Positions 8,508-17,861 are shown, numbered from the stretch's first letter. The stretch: DNA of 64,000 bases from Dechloromonas sp. Dech2017 (GCA_009469585.1 SSXW01000015.1:27631-91630); one strand, 5' to 3'. Notes: a model not told the origin generated them from the sequence alone. Made by a program: numbers and translations.

Positions 8508-8561
8508 CTAGTCGTCCAGTTGACGGCGCCATTCGGCGTCGGTTTTCTCGAATTTCGGCAT
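8508..8561 (-). pseudogene. msrB: 5' fragment of msrB (methionine-R-sulfoxide reductase), cut off by mobile elements
   Basis: Seventeen codons reading M-P-K-F-E-K-T-D-A-E-W-R-R-Q-L-D-D then TAG match the characteristic start of MsrB, which reduces methionine-(R)-sulfoxide. A GGAG ribosome site stands eight bases upstream. The reading is lost at the junction with the mobile DNA. The rest of the gene, including the zinc cysteines and the catalytic Cys, is nowhere in the window, so a deletion accompanied the insertions. Confidence 0.75.
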
Positions 8562-8580
8562 AGTTGTCTCCGTGGGAGGC

Positions 8581-9534
8581 TCAGTGGCTGTCGACCAGCC
8601 GCAATTGCGCGACGTCGCGGGCCGGCGGGGTGCCGAACAGGCGGCGGTATTCACGGCTGAACTGCGACGGGCTTTCGTAGCCGACGCGGTGGGCGGCCGA
8701 GGCGGCGTCGTGGTCGGCGAGCAGCATCAGCCGGCGCGCCTCGTGCAGGCGCAGCTGTTTCTGGTATTGCAGCGGCGTCATCGCGGTCAGCGCCTTGAAA
8801 TGGTGGTGCAGCGACGATTTGCTCATGGTGGCCAGGCCGGCCAGTTGGTCGATGCTGACCGGCTGGTCGAGGTTGGTTTTCAGCCAGGCTATGGCGCGCA
8901 CGATCTGGTGGCAGTGGCTACCGCTGGCCACGGCCTGGCGCAGGCGTTCGCCGAGGGCGCCGGTGAGCAGGCGGTAGAGCAGTTCGCGTTCGATGAGCGG
9001 GGCGAGCACCGCGATATCGGCCGGGCGATCGAGCAGGCGGGCGAGGCGCAGTGCGGCGTCCTGGATCTCGGCGTCGAGCAGGCTGACGGCAATGCCGCGG
9101 TCGACGGCTTCCGGAGGCCGATTTTTCGGCATTGCGGCGGCCAGTTCGCCGATTTTCAGCGGGTCGATGTTGAGGGCCAGGCCGAGGTAGGGTTGGGTGG
9201 CGCAGGCGTGAGTGATGCGCGAGAACATCGGCAGGTCGACCGAGGTGATCAGGTAATGCCGGGCGTCGTAGTCGTAGGCGTCGTCGCCGACCAGGATGCG
9301 CTTGGCGCCCTGGGCCATCATCGCGAAAACCGAGGCCATCACGGCGCAGGTTTGGCCGGCGCAGGCCGAGCCGCGGAACAGCGTCAGGCCGGGGACGGCG
9401 GTGGGCTGTGCGCCGTCGGCCCGGCAATGGCGCCCGATGATGTCGGCGAGTTCCTCACGCTGGCTGGCCAGCCGGGCGTTTTCCATGGCAATGGAATCAT
9501 TGGCGAGCGGGGGGGTCTGAGCGGCTATGTCCAT
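8581..9534 (-). CDS. AraC-family transcriptional regulator with AraC_N domain
   Basis: A cytoplasmic regulator of 317 residues from the chosen start. The N-terminal half carries the AraC_N signature seen in regulators of alcohol/aldehyde genes (Y-L-I-T-S-V-D-L-P with later E-R-E-L-L-Y-R-L-L). The C-terminal half has the two helix-turn-helix motifs (S-I-D-Q-L-A-G-L-A-T-M-S, then A-A-H-R-V-G-Y-E-S-P-S-Q-F-S-R-E-Y). ATG at 9534 was preferred over the TTG at 9603, which lacks a ribosome site. It is divergent from the molybdenum hydroxylase operon, about 180 bp away, and is its likely regulator; this is inference. Confidence 0.85.
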   Translation of the reverse strand: MDIAAQTPPLANDSIAMENARLASQREELADIIGRHCRADGAQPTAVPGLTLFRGSACAGQTCAVMASVFAMMAQGAKRILVGDDAYDYDARHYLITSVDLPMFSRITHACATQPYLGLALNIDPLKIGELAAAMPKNRPPEAVDRGIAVSLLDAEIQDAALRLARLLDRPADIAVLAPLIERELLYRLLTGALGERLRQAVASGSHCHQIVRAIAWLKTNLDQPVSIDQLAGLATMSKSSLHHHFKALTAMTPLQYQKQLRLHEARRLMLLADHDAASAAHRVGYESPSQFSREYRRLFGTPPARDVAQLRLVDSH

Positions 9535-9711
9535 GGCGGAGAGGTTAGCGTCTTTGCCGCCCGCTGACGAGCGGCGCCGATGCGATTGTGGAGGATCAGG
9601 CAATAAATCCGGATTTTCCGGTTAACGCTACGGCCCTGGCTGCGCCCACACTGAAAGCATAAGCCGGCGACAACGAACGCCGTTACCCCAACCCCTACGA
9701 GGAGTTCGCAG

Positions 9712-10170
9712 ATGATTCAACTCAATGTCAATGGCAAGGCGGTCAAGGCCGATGTCGAGCCGGATACGCCGCTGCTCTGGGTGCTGCGCGACACGCTGCA
9801 GCTGACCGGCACCAAATACGGCTGCGGCCAGGCGCTGTGCGGCGCCTGCACCGTGCATCTGGACGGCGCGCCGGTCCGCGCCTGCATGACGCCGGTGTCG
9901 TCGGTCATCGGCCGCAAGATCACCACCATCGAGGCGGTCGATTCCGGCAAGGTCGGCAAGGCGGTGCAGGCGGCCTGGCGCAAGCTCGACGTCGTGCAGT
10001 GCGGCTACTGCCAGTCCGGCCAGATCATGAGCGCCGTCGCCTTGCTCAGCCACAACCGCAAGCCAAGCGATGCCGACATCGACAGCGCGATGTCCGGCAA
10101 CCTGTGCCGCTGCGCGACCTACGTCCGCATCCGGGCGGCCATCCACGAAGCCGCCAAGGCCTTGGCTTGA
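9712..10170 (+). CDS. (2Fe-2S) subunit of a molybdenum hydroxylase (isoquinoline 1-oxidoreductase alpha type)
   Basis: The small electron-transfer subunit of xanthine-oxidase-family enzymes. The 152 residues carry a plant ferredoxin-type cluster (Cys38, Cys43, Cys46, Cys58) and the family's second 2Fe-2S cluster (Cys97, Cys100, Cys132, Cys134, the last two in L-C-R-C). GAGGAG lies nine bases before the ATG. The gene is followed at once by the catalytic subunit. The absence of an FAD-subunit gene, together with a large subunit that has a Tat signal, points to a two-subunit enzyme passing electrons to a cytochrome rather than to NAD. Confidence 0.92.
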   Translation: MIQLNVNGKAVKADVEPDTPLLWVLRDTLQLTGTKYGCGQALCGACTVHLDGAPVRACMTPVSSVIGRKITTIEAVDSGKVGKAVQAAWRKLDVVQCGYCQSGQIMSAVALLSHNRKPSDADIDSAMSGNLCRCATYVRIRAAIHEAAKALA

Positions 10171-10181
10171 GGAGTATGAAC

Positions 10182-12392
10182 ATGAGCGAAATCGTCATTG
10201 AAAACCTCAGCCGCCGCCGTTTCCTGCAGGGCGGTGCCGGCCTGACGCTGGGCTTCTGCCTGCCGGCCATTGCCGCGACCACGCTGCCCGCTGCCGGACC
10301 CGGCAAGGCCGGCGAGGGGCTGGCTGCTGCGGTCAACTTCGAACCGAATGCCTTTTTGCGAATCGGCACCGACAATAGCGTGACCGTCATTTCCAAGCAC
10401 CTGGAGATGGGGCAGGGCACCTACACCGGCCTGGCCACCATCCTCGCCGAGGAGCTCGATGCCGACTGGCAGCAGGTCCGCGTCGAAGGCGCGCCGGCCG
10501 ATGCCAAGCGCTACAACAACCTGTTCTGGGGCCCGGCCCAGGGCACCGGCGGCAGCACGGCGATGGCCAATTCCTGGGAGCAGATGCGCAAGGCCGGCGC
10601 CGCCGGGCGGGCCATGCTGGTTGCGGCGGCAGCCAAACGCTGGCAGGTCAGTGCCGCCGACATCGTCGTCCGCGACGGCGTGCTCAGCCATTCGGCCAGC
10701 GGCCGCAAGGCGAGTTTCGGGCAACTGGCGGAAGCTGCCGCCCAGGAAAGCGTGCCGGCCGAAGTGCAACTGAAGGACCCCAAGGATTTCCGGCTGATCG
10801 GCAAGCAGGCCAAGCGCAAGGACAGTTCGGCCAAGACCAACGGCACGGCCAAATTTACGCAGGACGTCTTCTTGCCCGGCATGCTGGTCGCCGTGGTCGC
10901 CCATCCGCCGCAGTTCGGGGCCAAGGTCAAATCCTTCGACGCCAGCCGGGCGAAAGCGGTCAAGGGCGTCGTCGAGGTCGTGCAGATCCCGACCGGCGTC
11001 GCCGTGCTGGCCAGGGACACCTGGAGCGCCAGGAAGGGTCGCGATGCCTTGTCCGTGGTCTGGGACGACAGCGCCGCCTTCAAGCTGGGCAGCGCCGAGA
11101 TCCTCGCTCGCTACAAGGAGATGGCCAAGAAGCCGGGCCTGGTTGCCAAACAGACCGGCGACGCGGCGCAGGCCTTTGCCGGGGCAGCCAAGGTGATTTC
11201 TGCCGCCTATGATTTTCCCTACCTCGCCCATGCGGCGATGGAGCCGATGAACTGCGTCGTCAAGCTAGCCGCCGACGGCTGCGAGGTGTGGAATGGCGAG
11301 CAACTGCACACCGGCGACCAGTACGGCCTGGCCCATGTGCTCGGCCTGCAGCCGGAGCAGGTCAAGATCAACATGCTCTACTCTGGCGGCAGCTTCGGCC
11401 GACGGGCCTGCAAGGATTCGGATTACGTGATCGAAGCGGCGCAGATCGCCAAGGCGATTGGCGGCAAGGCGCCGGTCAAACTGGTCTGGCTGCGCGAGGA
11501 CGACATGCGCGGCGGTTACTACCGGCCGCTCTTCCACCATGCGCTGGAGGCGGCGGTGGACGGCAGCGGCAAGCTGACCGGCTGGCGGCACCGGCTGGTC
11601 GGGCAATCGATCGTGATCGGCTCGCCGTTCGAGAAGATGCTGGTCAAGGACGGCATCGACGGCGTCTCGGTCGAAGGCGCAGCCAACCTGCCGTACGCCA
11701 TCCCCAACCTGACCGTCGACCTGCACACGCCGACCGACATCGGCGTGCCGGTGCTGTGGTGGCGCTCGGTCGGCTCGTCGCACACGGCGTATTCGACCGA
11801 AACCTTTTTCGACGAGGTAGCGGCGGCGACCGGCAAGGACCCGGTGGCGCTGCGCCTGGAGATGCTGGCTAACCACCCGCGTCACGCCGGCGTGCTCAAG
11901 CTGGCGGCCGACAAGGCAGGCTGGGGGCAGCCGCTGAAGGCCAAGGCCGGCGAGCGGCGCGGCCGGGGCGTCGCGGTGCACGAATCCTTCAATTCCTACG
12001 TCGCCCATGTCGCCGAAGTGACGGTGAAAAAGGATGGCTCGGTCAAGGTCGACCGCATCGTCAGCGCCGTCGATTGCGGCACGGCGATCAACCCGGACAA
12101 CATCCGCTCGCAGGTCGAGGGCGGCATCGGCTTTGCGCTCAGTTCGCTCTACGAGGAAATCACGCTCAAGGACGGCCGCGTCGAACAGGGCAATTTCGAC
12201 GGCTTCCCGCTGCTGCGCATCGGCGACATGCCCAAGGTCGAGGTCCATATCGTGCCGTCCAGCGCGGCACCGACCGGCATCGGCGAACCGGGCGTGCCGC
12301 CGCTCGCCCCGGCCGTTGCCAACGCCATCGCCGCGGCCACCGGCAAGCGTCTGCGCAAGCTGCCGTTCAACACCGCCGAGCTGGTGGCCTGA
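10182..12392 (+). CDS. Molybdopterin-binding catalytic subunit of a molybdenum hydroxylase (IorB-like)
   Basis: Large subunit of an aldehyde or N-heterocycle oxidising enzyme. The 736 residues begin with a twin-arginine signal (S-R-R-R-F-L-Q-G-G), indicating export of the folded enzyme together with the small subunit. Later landmarks are G-Q-G-T-Y-T-G, Q-G-T-G-G-S near the cofactor, the S-G-G-S-F-G-R-R loop, and near the C-terminus [10 protein letters not shown], which holds the catalytic Glu of the family. ATG at 10182 fits the GAGGAG at 10169; the ATG six bases earlier is too close to it. The substrate is not predictable; the isoquinoline-oxidase name reflects architecture only. Confidence 0.9.
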   Translation: MSEIVIENLSRRRFLQGGAGLTLGFCLPAIAATTLPAAGPGKAGEGLAAAVNFEPNAFLRIGTDNSVTVISKHLEMGQGTYTGLATILAEELDADWQQVRVEGAPADAKRYNNLFWGPAQGTGGSTAMANSWEQMRKAGAAGRAMLVAAAAKRWQVSAADIVVRDGVLSHSASGRKASFGQLAEAAAQESVPAEVQLKDPKDFRLIGKQAKRKDSSAKTNGTAKFTQDVFLPGMLVAVVAHPPQFGAKVKSFDASRAKAVKGVVEVVQIPTGVAVLARDTWSARKGRDALSVVWDDSAAFKLGSAEILARYKEMAKKPGLVAKQTGDAAQAFAGAAKVISAAYDFPYLAHAAMEPMNCVVKLAADGCEVWNGEQLHTGDQYGLAHVLGLQPEQVKINMLYSGGSFGRRACKDSDYVIEAAQIAKAIGGKAPVKLVWLREDDMRGGYYRPLFHHALEAAVDGSGKLTGWRHRLVGQSIVIGSPFEKMLVKDGIDGVSVEGAANLPYAIPNLTVDLHTPTDIGVPVLWWRSVGSSHTAYSTETFFDEVAAATGKDPVALRLEMLANHPRHAGVLKLAADKAGWGQPLKAKAGERRGRGVAVHESFNSYVAHVAEVTVKKDGSVKVDRIVSAVDCGTAINPDNIRSQVEGGIGFALSSLYEEITLKDGRVEQGNFDGFPLLRIGDMPKVEVHIVPSSAAPTGIGEPGVPPLAPAVANAIAAATGKRLRKLPFNTAELVA

Positions 12393-12393
12393 G

Positions 12394-13413
12394 ATGGACA
12401 GCCTGGATACGCAAGTGCTCGCCGCCGCCCGCAGCTGGGCCGCGGCCGGGCATCGCTTCGCGTTGGTCACCGTCGCCCGGACCTGGGGTTCCGCCCCGCG
12501 GCCGCCGGGCGCCTGGATGATCCTGCGCGACGACGGCCAGGTGTGCGGCTCGGTTTCCGGCGGATGCATCGAGGATGACCTGATCCGCCGGGCGGCGAGC
12601 GGCGAGTTTTCCGGCGAATCGGGCAACATTACGCCGCGCCTGCTGCGCTACGGCGTCACCGCCGACGAAGCGCACCGCTTCGGCCTGCCCTGCGGCGGGA
12701 CGCTGGAACTGGTCCTCGAACCGGCACCCGACGCCGGCCTCCTTGAGCAGTTGGCCCAGCGCATCGCCACCGGCCAGCTGGTCCGCCGGCGGGTGGCGCT
12801 GGCCAGCGGAGCGGTCAGCCTCGAAGGCGGCAGCGCCGGCGACAGCCAGCAGTGGGACGGCAAGACCCTGGTCACGTTGCACGGCCCGGCCTGGCGGCTG
12901 CTGATCATCGGCGCCGGGCAGATTTCGCACTATCTGGCGACGATGGCGCAGGCCCTCGGCTATCGCGTCTACATCTGCGACCCGCGCAACGAGTACGCTG
13001 ACGGCTGGGATGTGCCGGGCACCGAACGGATTGCCGAAATGCCCGACGACGCTGTAACCGCGCTGAATCTCGACCCGCGCAGCGCCGTCGTCGCGCTGAC
13101 CCACGACCCCAAGCTCGACGACCTGGCGCTGCTCGAAGCGCTGAAATCGCCGGCCTTCTACGTCGGCGCGCTGGGCTCCAAGGCCAACAACGGCAAGCGC
13201 CGCGAACGGCTGTTACAGTATTTCGACCTGTCGCAGGCCGAAGTCGACCGCCTGCACGGCCCGGTCGGCCTGTCCATTGGCAGCCGGACGCCGCCGGAAA
13301 TCGCCATCGCCATCCTGGCTGAGATGACCGCTGTGAAAAATGGCCGAAATTTGCCGTCGACCGCAGCAGTCGCCGATCCCTACGCCTGCCCGGTTGCAAC
13401 ATCGCGCGCATGA
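12394..13413 (+). CDS. XdhC/CoxI-family molybdenum cofactor insertion protein
   Basis: XdhC proteins bind Mo cofactor, help its sulfuration and insert it into the hydroxylase. The 339 residues show the N-terminal XdhC_CoxI motif (T-W-G-S-A-P-R-P-P-G and G-S-V-S-G-G-C-I-E) and a C-terminal Rossmann domain (I-I-G-A-G-Q-I-S with G-S-R-T-P-P-E-I-A-I). The ATG lies one base after the stop of the catalytic subunit gene. The last residues, after K-N-G-R-N-L-P-S-T-A-A-V, are encoded by a copy of the dispersed repeat (13335-13370). The tail C-P-V-A-T-S-R-A ends within the start of the next gene. Confidence 0.88.
   Translation: MDSLDTQVLAAARSWAAAGHRFALVTVARTWGSAPRPPGAWMILRDDGQVCGSVSGGCIEDDLIRRAASGEFSGESGNITPRLLRYGVTADEAHRFGLPCGGTLELVLEPAPDAGLLEQLAQRIATGQLVRRRVALASGAVSLEGGSAGDSQQWDGKTLVTLHGPAWRLLIIGAGQISHYLATMAQALGYRVYICDPRNEYADGWDVPGTERIAEMPDDAVTALNLDPRSAVVALTHDPKLDDLALLEALKSPAFYVGALGSKANNGKRRERLLQYFDLSQAEVDRLHGPVGLSIGSRTPPEIAIAILAEMTAVKNGRNLPSTAAVADPYACPVATSRA
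13335..13370. repeat. Dispersed repeat copy 1 (inside the end of the xdhC-like gene)
   Basis: Reads GAAAAATGGCCGAAAT then TTGCCGTCGACCGCAGCAGT. It contains the GGCC half and the GTCGACCGCAGCAGT half of the dispersed element described in the findings, in the orientation with GTCGAC on the right. Confidence 0.7.
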
Positions 13414-13979
13414 GCGAAATCGTCGGCATCCTGCTCGCCGCCGGCCGGGGCAGCCGTTTCGGCAGCGACAAGCTGCGTCACCCGCTGGCCGACGGCCGGC
13501 CGATGGCCGTGGTCGCCGCCGGCAACCTGCTGCCGGCCTGCGACCGGGTGATCGCCGTCTGCCGACCGGATGGCGAAGAACTGGCCAGGCAACTGGCCGC
13601 CTGCGGTTGCCACACGCTGGCCGTCGCCGATGCCGTCGCCGGCATGGGGCACAGCCTGGCGGCGGCGGTACGGGCGACGCCCGGTGCGGCCGGCTGGCTG
13701 GTAGTGCTGGCCGACATGCCCTTCATCGCGACCGCCACGCACCGGCTGGTCGGCGACCAGTTGCGGGCCGGCGCCAGCATCGTCACCGTCGAGCATGCCG
13801 GCCGGCGCGGCCACCCGGTCGGCTTCGCCCGGGCGTATTTTTCACAATTGGTCGCCCTGACCGGCGACGAGGGGGCACGTCGCCTGCTCGCCGCTCATGC
13901 CGACGACGTTCGCCGCCTGGCGGTGAACGACCCCGGCGTTTGCCGCGATGTCGATACTCCGGCCGACCTGGTCGCCTGA
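13410..13979 (+). CDS. MocA-like molybdenum cofactor nucleotidyltransferase
   Basis: A 189-residue NTP transferase with the Rossmann-like start I-L-L-A-A-G-R-G-S-R-F-G-S-D-K and the metal-binding V-L-A-D-M-P-F. Enzymes of this type beside XdhC genes attach CMP to molybdopterin (MocA), making the dinucleotide cofactor used by xanthine-oxidase-family proteins. That is the likely role here, although MobA-like GMP transfer cannot be excluded from sequence. Its start overlaps the end of the xdhC-like gene, so the four genes from 9712 form one operon for an enzyme and its cofactor finishing steps. Confidence 0.82.
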   Translation: MSEIVGILLAAGRGSRFGSDKLRHPLADGRPMAVVAAGNLLPACDRVIAVCRPDGEELARQLAACGCHTLAVADAVAGMGHSLAAAVRATPGAAGWLVVLADMPFIATATHRLVGDQLRAGASIVTVEHAGRRGHPVGFARAYFSQLVALTGDEGARRLLAAHADDVRRLAVNDPGVCRDVDTPADLVA

Positions 13980-14053
13980 AGCCGGGAGGGGCGCGAACTT
14001 CGTGGCCATCCGCTTGCCCAACCGGGCATCCTTGACCCGACCGACCATCCGCC

Positions 14054-14266
14054 ATGCCAAACCTGCTCCTCAACATCACCGGGCTTTCCGACCAACAGAG
14101 CGTGCGCGCCCTGGCCAACGCCATCCAGGACCTGCCGAATATCGGCCATCTCGAAATTTCACCGGAAAAGGGCGAGGTCAGCGTCGAACACGGCCAGTTC
14201 GTCAGCCCGGAAGACATCCTGCAGGCCGTCGCCGATGCCGGCTTCGCGGCGGAAATTGCCGATTGA
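14054..14266 (+). CDS. Small HMA-fold-like protein without metal-binding cysteines
   Basis: A 70-residue protein whose pattern (V-R-A-L-A-N-A-I-Q-D-L-P-N-I-G-H-L-E-I-S, then S-P-E-D-I-L-Q-A-V-A-D-A-G-F) follows the beta-alpha-beta-beta-alpha-beta fold of heavy-metal-associated domains. The C-x-x-C of copper chaperones is absent: the loop reads T-G-L-S-D-Q-Q-S. It may be a degenerate metallochaperone or a protein-interaction module. It lies just after the Mo hydroxylase operon on the same strand, 75 bp away. No function is assigned. Confidence 0.6.
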   Translation: MPNLLLNITGLSDQQSVRALANAIQDLPNIGHLEISPEKGEVSVEHGQFVSPEDILQAVADAGFAAEIAD

Positions 14267-14403
14267 AAGCCGCCGCTTGCCGTCCCCGGGCGGCCTGGCC
14301 TCAGGCTTTGGCGGTGGAAACGGCCGGCCTCAAGTGAGCAAGATAACCTGACGTCATCGGCGGCGTGGGCTATCATTGGAATATTGCACACGCCAGCCAT
14401 GCC

Positions 14404-15096
14404 ATGAATCCGACCCCCCTGACCGACGCCGACCTGGACCGCCTTGAAGAACTGCTCGAGGCCGAAATTTTCGCGGGCGAGGCCATGCGTCTCGATGAAA
14501 TCCAGGCCATGCTGTGCGCCGCGGTGAGTGGGCCGCAACCGGTGGCGCCAGCTGTCTGGCTGACCGAAGCGCTGGGCAGCGGGCTGGAAGCCGGAGGCAA
14601 TCCCGATGTCGAGGCAGCGCTGGAATTGCTGATGCGTCTGAACAACGACATTGCCGCCGCCTTGATGGCCGGCGACACCATCGCGCCGGTTCTCTATCCG
14701 CTCGATGAAAGCTGCGAAACCTACGACTACGCCGCCTGGGCCGATTCCTACATTTTCGGCGCCGGACTGGCCGGCGACTGGTACGACCTGGCCGGCAAGC
14801 ATGCCGAGGATTTGTCGGAACTGCTCGAGCCGCTCTTCGTGCTCAACGGCATGCTCAAGGAAGACGCCGAAAAAAGCGGCGAACGCTGGTTCCCGCCGGC
14901 CGAGGAAGCGCGCCTGGTAGCCGACATCCAGGAAAACCTGCCGGTCATCGTGCAAACGCTCTACAACTTCTGGCGCAACAAGCGCGGCGCCAGCAAGCCG
15001 GCAGCGGAAGCCCGGCCGGGGCGCAACGATCCCTGCCCCTGCGGCAGCGGCAAGAAATTCAAGCAGTGCTGCGGCAGTCCGGAAAAACTGAACTGA
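14404..15096 (+). CDS. YecA/UPF0149 family protein with C-terminal SEC-C zinc motif
   Basis: The 230-residue protein has an acidic helical UPF0149 domain (about residues 1-190) and ends in [18 protein letters not shown], the SEC-C zinc-binding motif first known from SecA. Such YecA proteins bind ribosomes or SecB partners in Escherichia coli. The start ATG at 14404 gives a normal N-terminus; an in-frame GTG at 14365 is possible, and neither has a strong ribosome site. It is convergent with phaB, and the two share the terminator at 15138. Confidence 0.85.
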   Translation: MNPTPLTDADLDRLEELLEAEIFAGEAMRLDEIQAMLCAAVSGPQPVAPAVWLTEALGSGLEAGGNPDVEAALELLMRLNNDIAAALMAGDTIAPVLYPLDESCETYDYAAWADSYIFGAGLAGDWYDLAGKHAEDLSELLEPLFVLNGMLKEDAEKSGERWFPPAEEARLVADIQENLPVIVQTLYNFWRNKRGASKPAAEARPGRNDPCPCGSGKKFKQCCGSPEKLN

Positions 15097-15137
15097 TCGC
15101 TCCGGAGCCGGCATCGCATCGCCGGCCCCCATCCATG

Positions 15138-15169
15138 AAAAAAGCCCTGCCGTTGGTGCAGGGCTTTTT
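15138..15169. terminator. Bidirectional intrinsic terminator
   Basis: A perfect 12-bp stem, AAAAAGCCCTGC/GCAGGGCTTTTT, with a seven-base loop. It has an A run on one side and a T run on the other, so it can stop transcripts from both the yecA-like gene and phaB. Confidence 0.9.
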
Positions 15170-15199
15170 GCCAATGAAGGCTTCTACTGGCGGCATGCC

Positions 15200-15940
15200 T
15201 CAGCTCATGTAATTGCCGCCGTTGCAGGCAAAATTGGCGCCGGTGGTGAAGCCGGCATGCTCCGAGGCCAGCCACGACACGATGGCGGCGATCTCCTCGG
15301 GTTGGCCGAGGCGCTTGACCGGAATGGTGGCGACGATTTTTTCCAGCACGTCCTCGCGGATGGCCCGCACCATGTCGGTGCCAATGTAGCCGGGCGAAAC
15401 GGTGTTGACCGTCACCCCCTTGCTGGCCACTTCCTGGGCCAGGGCCATGGTGAAGCCGTGCATGCCGGCCTTGGCAGTGGAGTAGTTGGTCTGCCCGAAC
15501 TGGCCGCGCTGGCCGTTCATCGACGAGATGTTGATGATGCGCCCCCAACCGCGGTCGAGCATGCCATCGACCACCTGCTTGGTGACGAAGAAGAGGGAGT
15601 TCAGGTTGGTGTCGATCACCGCCTTCCAGTCGTCCACGCTCATCTTGCGGAAAATGCCGTCCTTGGTGATGCCGGCGTTATTGACCAGGACGGTGATTTC
15701 GCCGACTTCGGCCCGGACCTTGTCGAAGGCTGCCTTGGTGCTGTCCCAGTCGGAAACGTTGCCCTCGGAGGCGATGAAGTCGAAGCCCAGCGCCTTCTGC
15801 TCGGCCAGCCAACGATCCTTGCGCGGCGAATTCGGGCCGCAGCCGGCGACGACGGTAAAGCCGTCCTGAGCCAGCCGCTGGCAGATCGCCGTACCGATGC
15901 CGCCCATGCCGCCCGTGACGTACGCTACTTTCTTGCTCAT
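15200..15940 (-). CDS. phaB: Acetoacetyl-CoA reductase
   Basis: This short-chain dehydrogenase reduces acetoacetyl-CoA to (R)-3-hydroxybutyryl-CoA with NADPH, the second step of polyhydroxybutyrate synthesis. The 246 residues carry the nucleotide loop T-G-G-M-G-G-I-G, N-N-A-G, and the catalytic Ser (N-I-S-S-M-N-G), Tyr and Lys (N-Y-S-T-A-K-A-G). N-S-P-R-K and G-Q-F-G-Q-T-N-Y are typical of PhaB rather than FabG. The start was placed at the ATG preceded by AAGGAG; the TTG six bases upstream is less likely. No phaA or phaC is in the window. Confidence 0.93.
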   Translation of the reverse strand: MSKKVAYVTGGMGGIGTAICQRLAQDGFTVVAGCGPNSPRKDRWLAEQKALGFDFIASEGNVSDWDSTKAAFDKVRAEVGEITVLVNNAGITKDGIFRKMSVDDWKAVIDTNLNSLFFVTKQVVDGMLDRGWGRIINISSMNGQRGQFGQTNYSTAKAGMHGFTMALAQEVASKGVTVNTVSPGYIGTDMVRAIREDVLEKIVATIPVKRLGQPEEIAAIVSWLASEHAGFTTGANFACNGGNYMS

Positions 15941-16092
15941 GACCAATACTCCTTATTAATAATTATGCATTACGATCGATCACTGTAGCAGAAAAATTAT
16001 GGCCAATGCAATTCGTTGGCTGATGAATAATTTCGTCTGGCATGAAGTGGCGCCAACTCGCCGGCGTTTCGCCTGCGCCAGGTGTCATGACG

Positions 16093-16119
16093 AAAAAAAG
16101 GCCGTTCGACGGAACGGCC
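16093..16119 (-). terminator. Intrinsic terminator of the DegP-like gene
   Basis: Stem GGCCGTTC/GAACGGCC with a small loop. On the minus strand it is followed by seven T residues. It lies 20 bp after the protease stop codon. Confidence 0.88.
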
Positions 16120-16139
16120 AGTGCGGAGAAGGGCGGTTC

Positions 16140-17591
16140 TCAGCCGAGATCGACCGGCACGAACAGCCGCGAATCGCCGCGTTCGACCAGGATGGCCGCC
16201 TTCTTGCCGGATTTGGCGATGGCACCGCGCAACTGCTCGACGTCGGCGATCGCCTGGCCATTGACCGAGAGAATGACGTCGCCGGGCTGGATGCCGGCCC
16301 GGGCAGCGGCTCCGCCGCTCTGTTCGACAATGACGCCGGCCTTGAGGTCAGCCTGCCGGCGCTCGTCGGGGGTCAGCGGGCGTACCGTGACGCCGAGCCG
16401 GCCCTGGTCGGCGGCCGGGTTGTCGGCGACGGCGACCTTTTCCTCGGCGAAGCTGCCCACCTTGACCTCGATGCTGCGTGTGGCGCCGCGCCGCCAGACG
16501 TCGAGGCGCGCCGTTTCGCCAGGGGTCATGGTGGCGACGGCGGCCGGCAGTTCGCCGGTGTTGGCGATGGCCTTGCCATTCAGGCCGAGAATGACGTCGC
16601 CCGGCTCGAGTCCGGCCTTGGCTGCCGGGCCGCCTTTTTCAACCGATGAGACGAGGGCGCCGGCCGGCTTGGCCAGCCCGAAGGATTCGGCCAGCGCCTG
16701 GTTGACGTCCTGGATGACGACGCCAAGCTTGCCGCGCTGGACCTTGCCGTTGGTGACGATCTGCTTCTCAACGTTCATCGCCACCTCGATCGGGATGGCG
16801 AAGGAAAGCCCCTGGTAGCCGCCGCTGCGCGAGTAGATCTGCGAGTTGATGCCGATCACCTCGCCGTTCATGTTGAACAGCGGGCCGCCCGAGTTGCCAG
16901 GATTGACCGCGACGTCGGTCTGGATGAAAGGCACGTAGCTGCCATCGGGCAGGTTACGCGACTTGGCCGAGACGATGCCGGCGCTGGCGCTGCTCTCGAA
17001 ACCGAAGGGCGAGCCGATGGCCAGCACCCATTCGCCGACCGCCGTCTGCGCCGACGAGCCGATCCTGACCGTCGGCAGGTTCCGGGCATCGATCTTGAGC
17101 ACGGCGACGTCGCTGGCCTTGTCCAGACCGAGCACCTTGGCCTTGTATTCGCGCTTGTCGTTGAGCTTGACGGTGACTTCCTCAGCGCCATCGACGACGT
17201 GGGCATTGGTCAGCACCGTGCCGTCGGCGCTGACGATGAAGCCCGAGCCCTGGCCTTGCAGCGGCGTGTTGTCGCGCGGCATCTGGCCGCGGAAGCGGCG
17301 GAAGAACTGGTAGAAAGGATCGTTCGGGTCCATCTGCGGCAGGTCGGGCTGATTGGCCGTCCGCCGGTTGGCGGTGACGCTGATATTGACCACGGCCGGC
17401 GCGTTGCCGGCGACGATGCTGCGCATGTCGGGCAGGCCGGCCGGGGCGACCACCGCGGCTGGCGTCGCCACTGCGGCGGGAGCGGCATGGGCCGTTGACA
17501 GGGCGGGTATCTGGCCGAGCGAATAGGCGCCGCCCAGCGCAGCGGCGATGGTCATGGCGGCTACCGTCATTTTCAGGGGTTTTCTTGTCAT
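16140..17591 (-). CDS. Periplasmic Do-type serine protease (DegP/MucD family)
   Basis: Envelope quality-control protease. The 483 residues comprise a signal peptide ending near A-H-A, a trypsin-like domain with catalytic His131 (T-N-A-H-V-V), Asp161 (A-S-D-V-A) and Ser234 (P-G-N-S-G-G-P), and two PDZ domains (about 280-365 and 385-480). Two PDZ domains and a Q-linker rich in Pro and Asn match DegP/MucD rather than DegS. It stands alone between terminators and is divergent from the hybrid kinase gene. Such genes are usually induced by sigma-E or a CpxR-like system, but no site was recognised here. Confidence 0.93.
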   Translation of the reverse strand: MTRKPLKMTVAAMTIAAALGGAYSLGQIPALSTAHAAPAAVATPAAVVAPAGLPDMRSIVAGNAPAVVNISVTANRRTANQPDLPQMDPNDPFYQFFRRFRGQMPRDNTPLQGQGSGFIVSADGTVLTNAHVVDGAEEVTVKLNDKREYKAKVLGLDKASDVAVLKIDARNLPTVRIGSSAQTAVGEWVLAIGSPFGFESSASAGIVSAKSRNLPDGSYVPFIQTDVAVNPGNSGGPLFNMNGEVIGINSQIYSRSGGYQGLSFAIPIEVAMNVEKQIVTNGKVQRGKLGVVIQDVNQALAESFGLAKPAGALVSSVEKGGPAAKAGLEPGDVILGLNGKAIANTGELPAAVATMTPGETARLDVWRRGATRSIEVKVGSFAEEKVAVADNPAADQGRLGVTVRPLTPDERRQADLKAGVIVEQSGGAAARAGIQPGDVILSVNGQAIADVEQLRGAIAKSGKKAAILVERGDSRLFVPVDLG

Positions 17592-17721
17592 GGTGACCTC
17601 TTGGCAAGTGGAATGACTCTCGGCGACAATGGCCGGAGGTTCATAGTTTCCCGACCGATCGGCGCGCGTGCAGTACGCTTTGTGCGACGATTTGTATCAA
17701 TATTTGTCTGCCGTCGCCGAT

Positions 17722-17758
17722 TGCCGCGGTCGACGGCAAAAATCGGGCAAAATGCAAA
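17722..17758. repeat. Dispersed repeat copy 2 (upstream of the hybrid kinase)
   Basis: Contains TGCCGCGGTCGACGGC followed by AAAAATCGGGCAAAATGCAAA. It lies in the leader of the gene at 17862, in the orientation with GTCGAC on the left; the GGCC half is degenerate here. Confidence 0.55.
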
Positions 17759-17861
17759 TGCCGGTCGGGCTCACCTGCACGCCATTGGTGCAAATGTTAT
17801 TGTTCGGTGTGTTCAGCCTGGATTCATGGCAAGACATTTCCCTCCACGGTGGCACCTTCGC

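Noticed and set aside
9837..10181. Upstream extension of the Mo-subunit reading frame and of several other very long open frames
   Set aside because: In this GC-rich sequence open frames run far upstream of real starts; the extensions overlap known genes in other frames and read as Arg/Pro/Gly-rich non-protein sequence.
15972..16016. Another copy of the dispersed repeat near the phaB promoter
   Set aside because: ACTGTAGCAGAAAAATTATG and GGCCAATGCAATT share only short segments with the element and lack the GTCGAC half.
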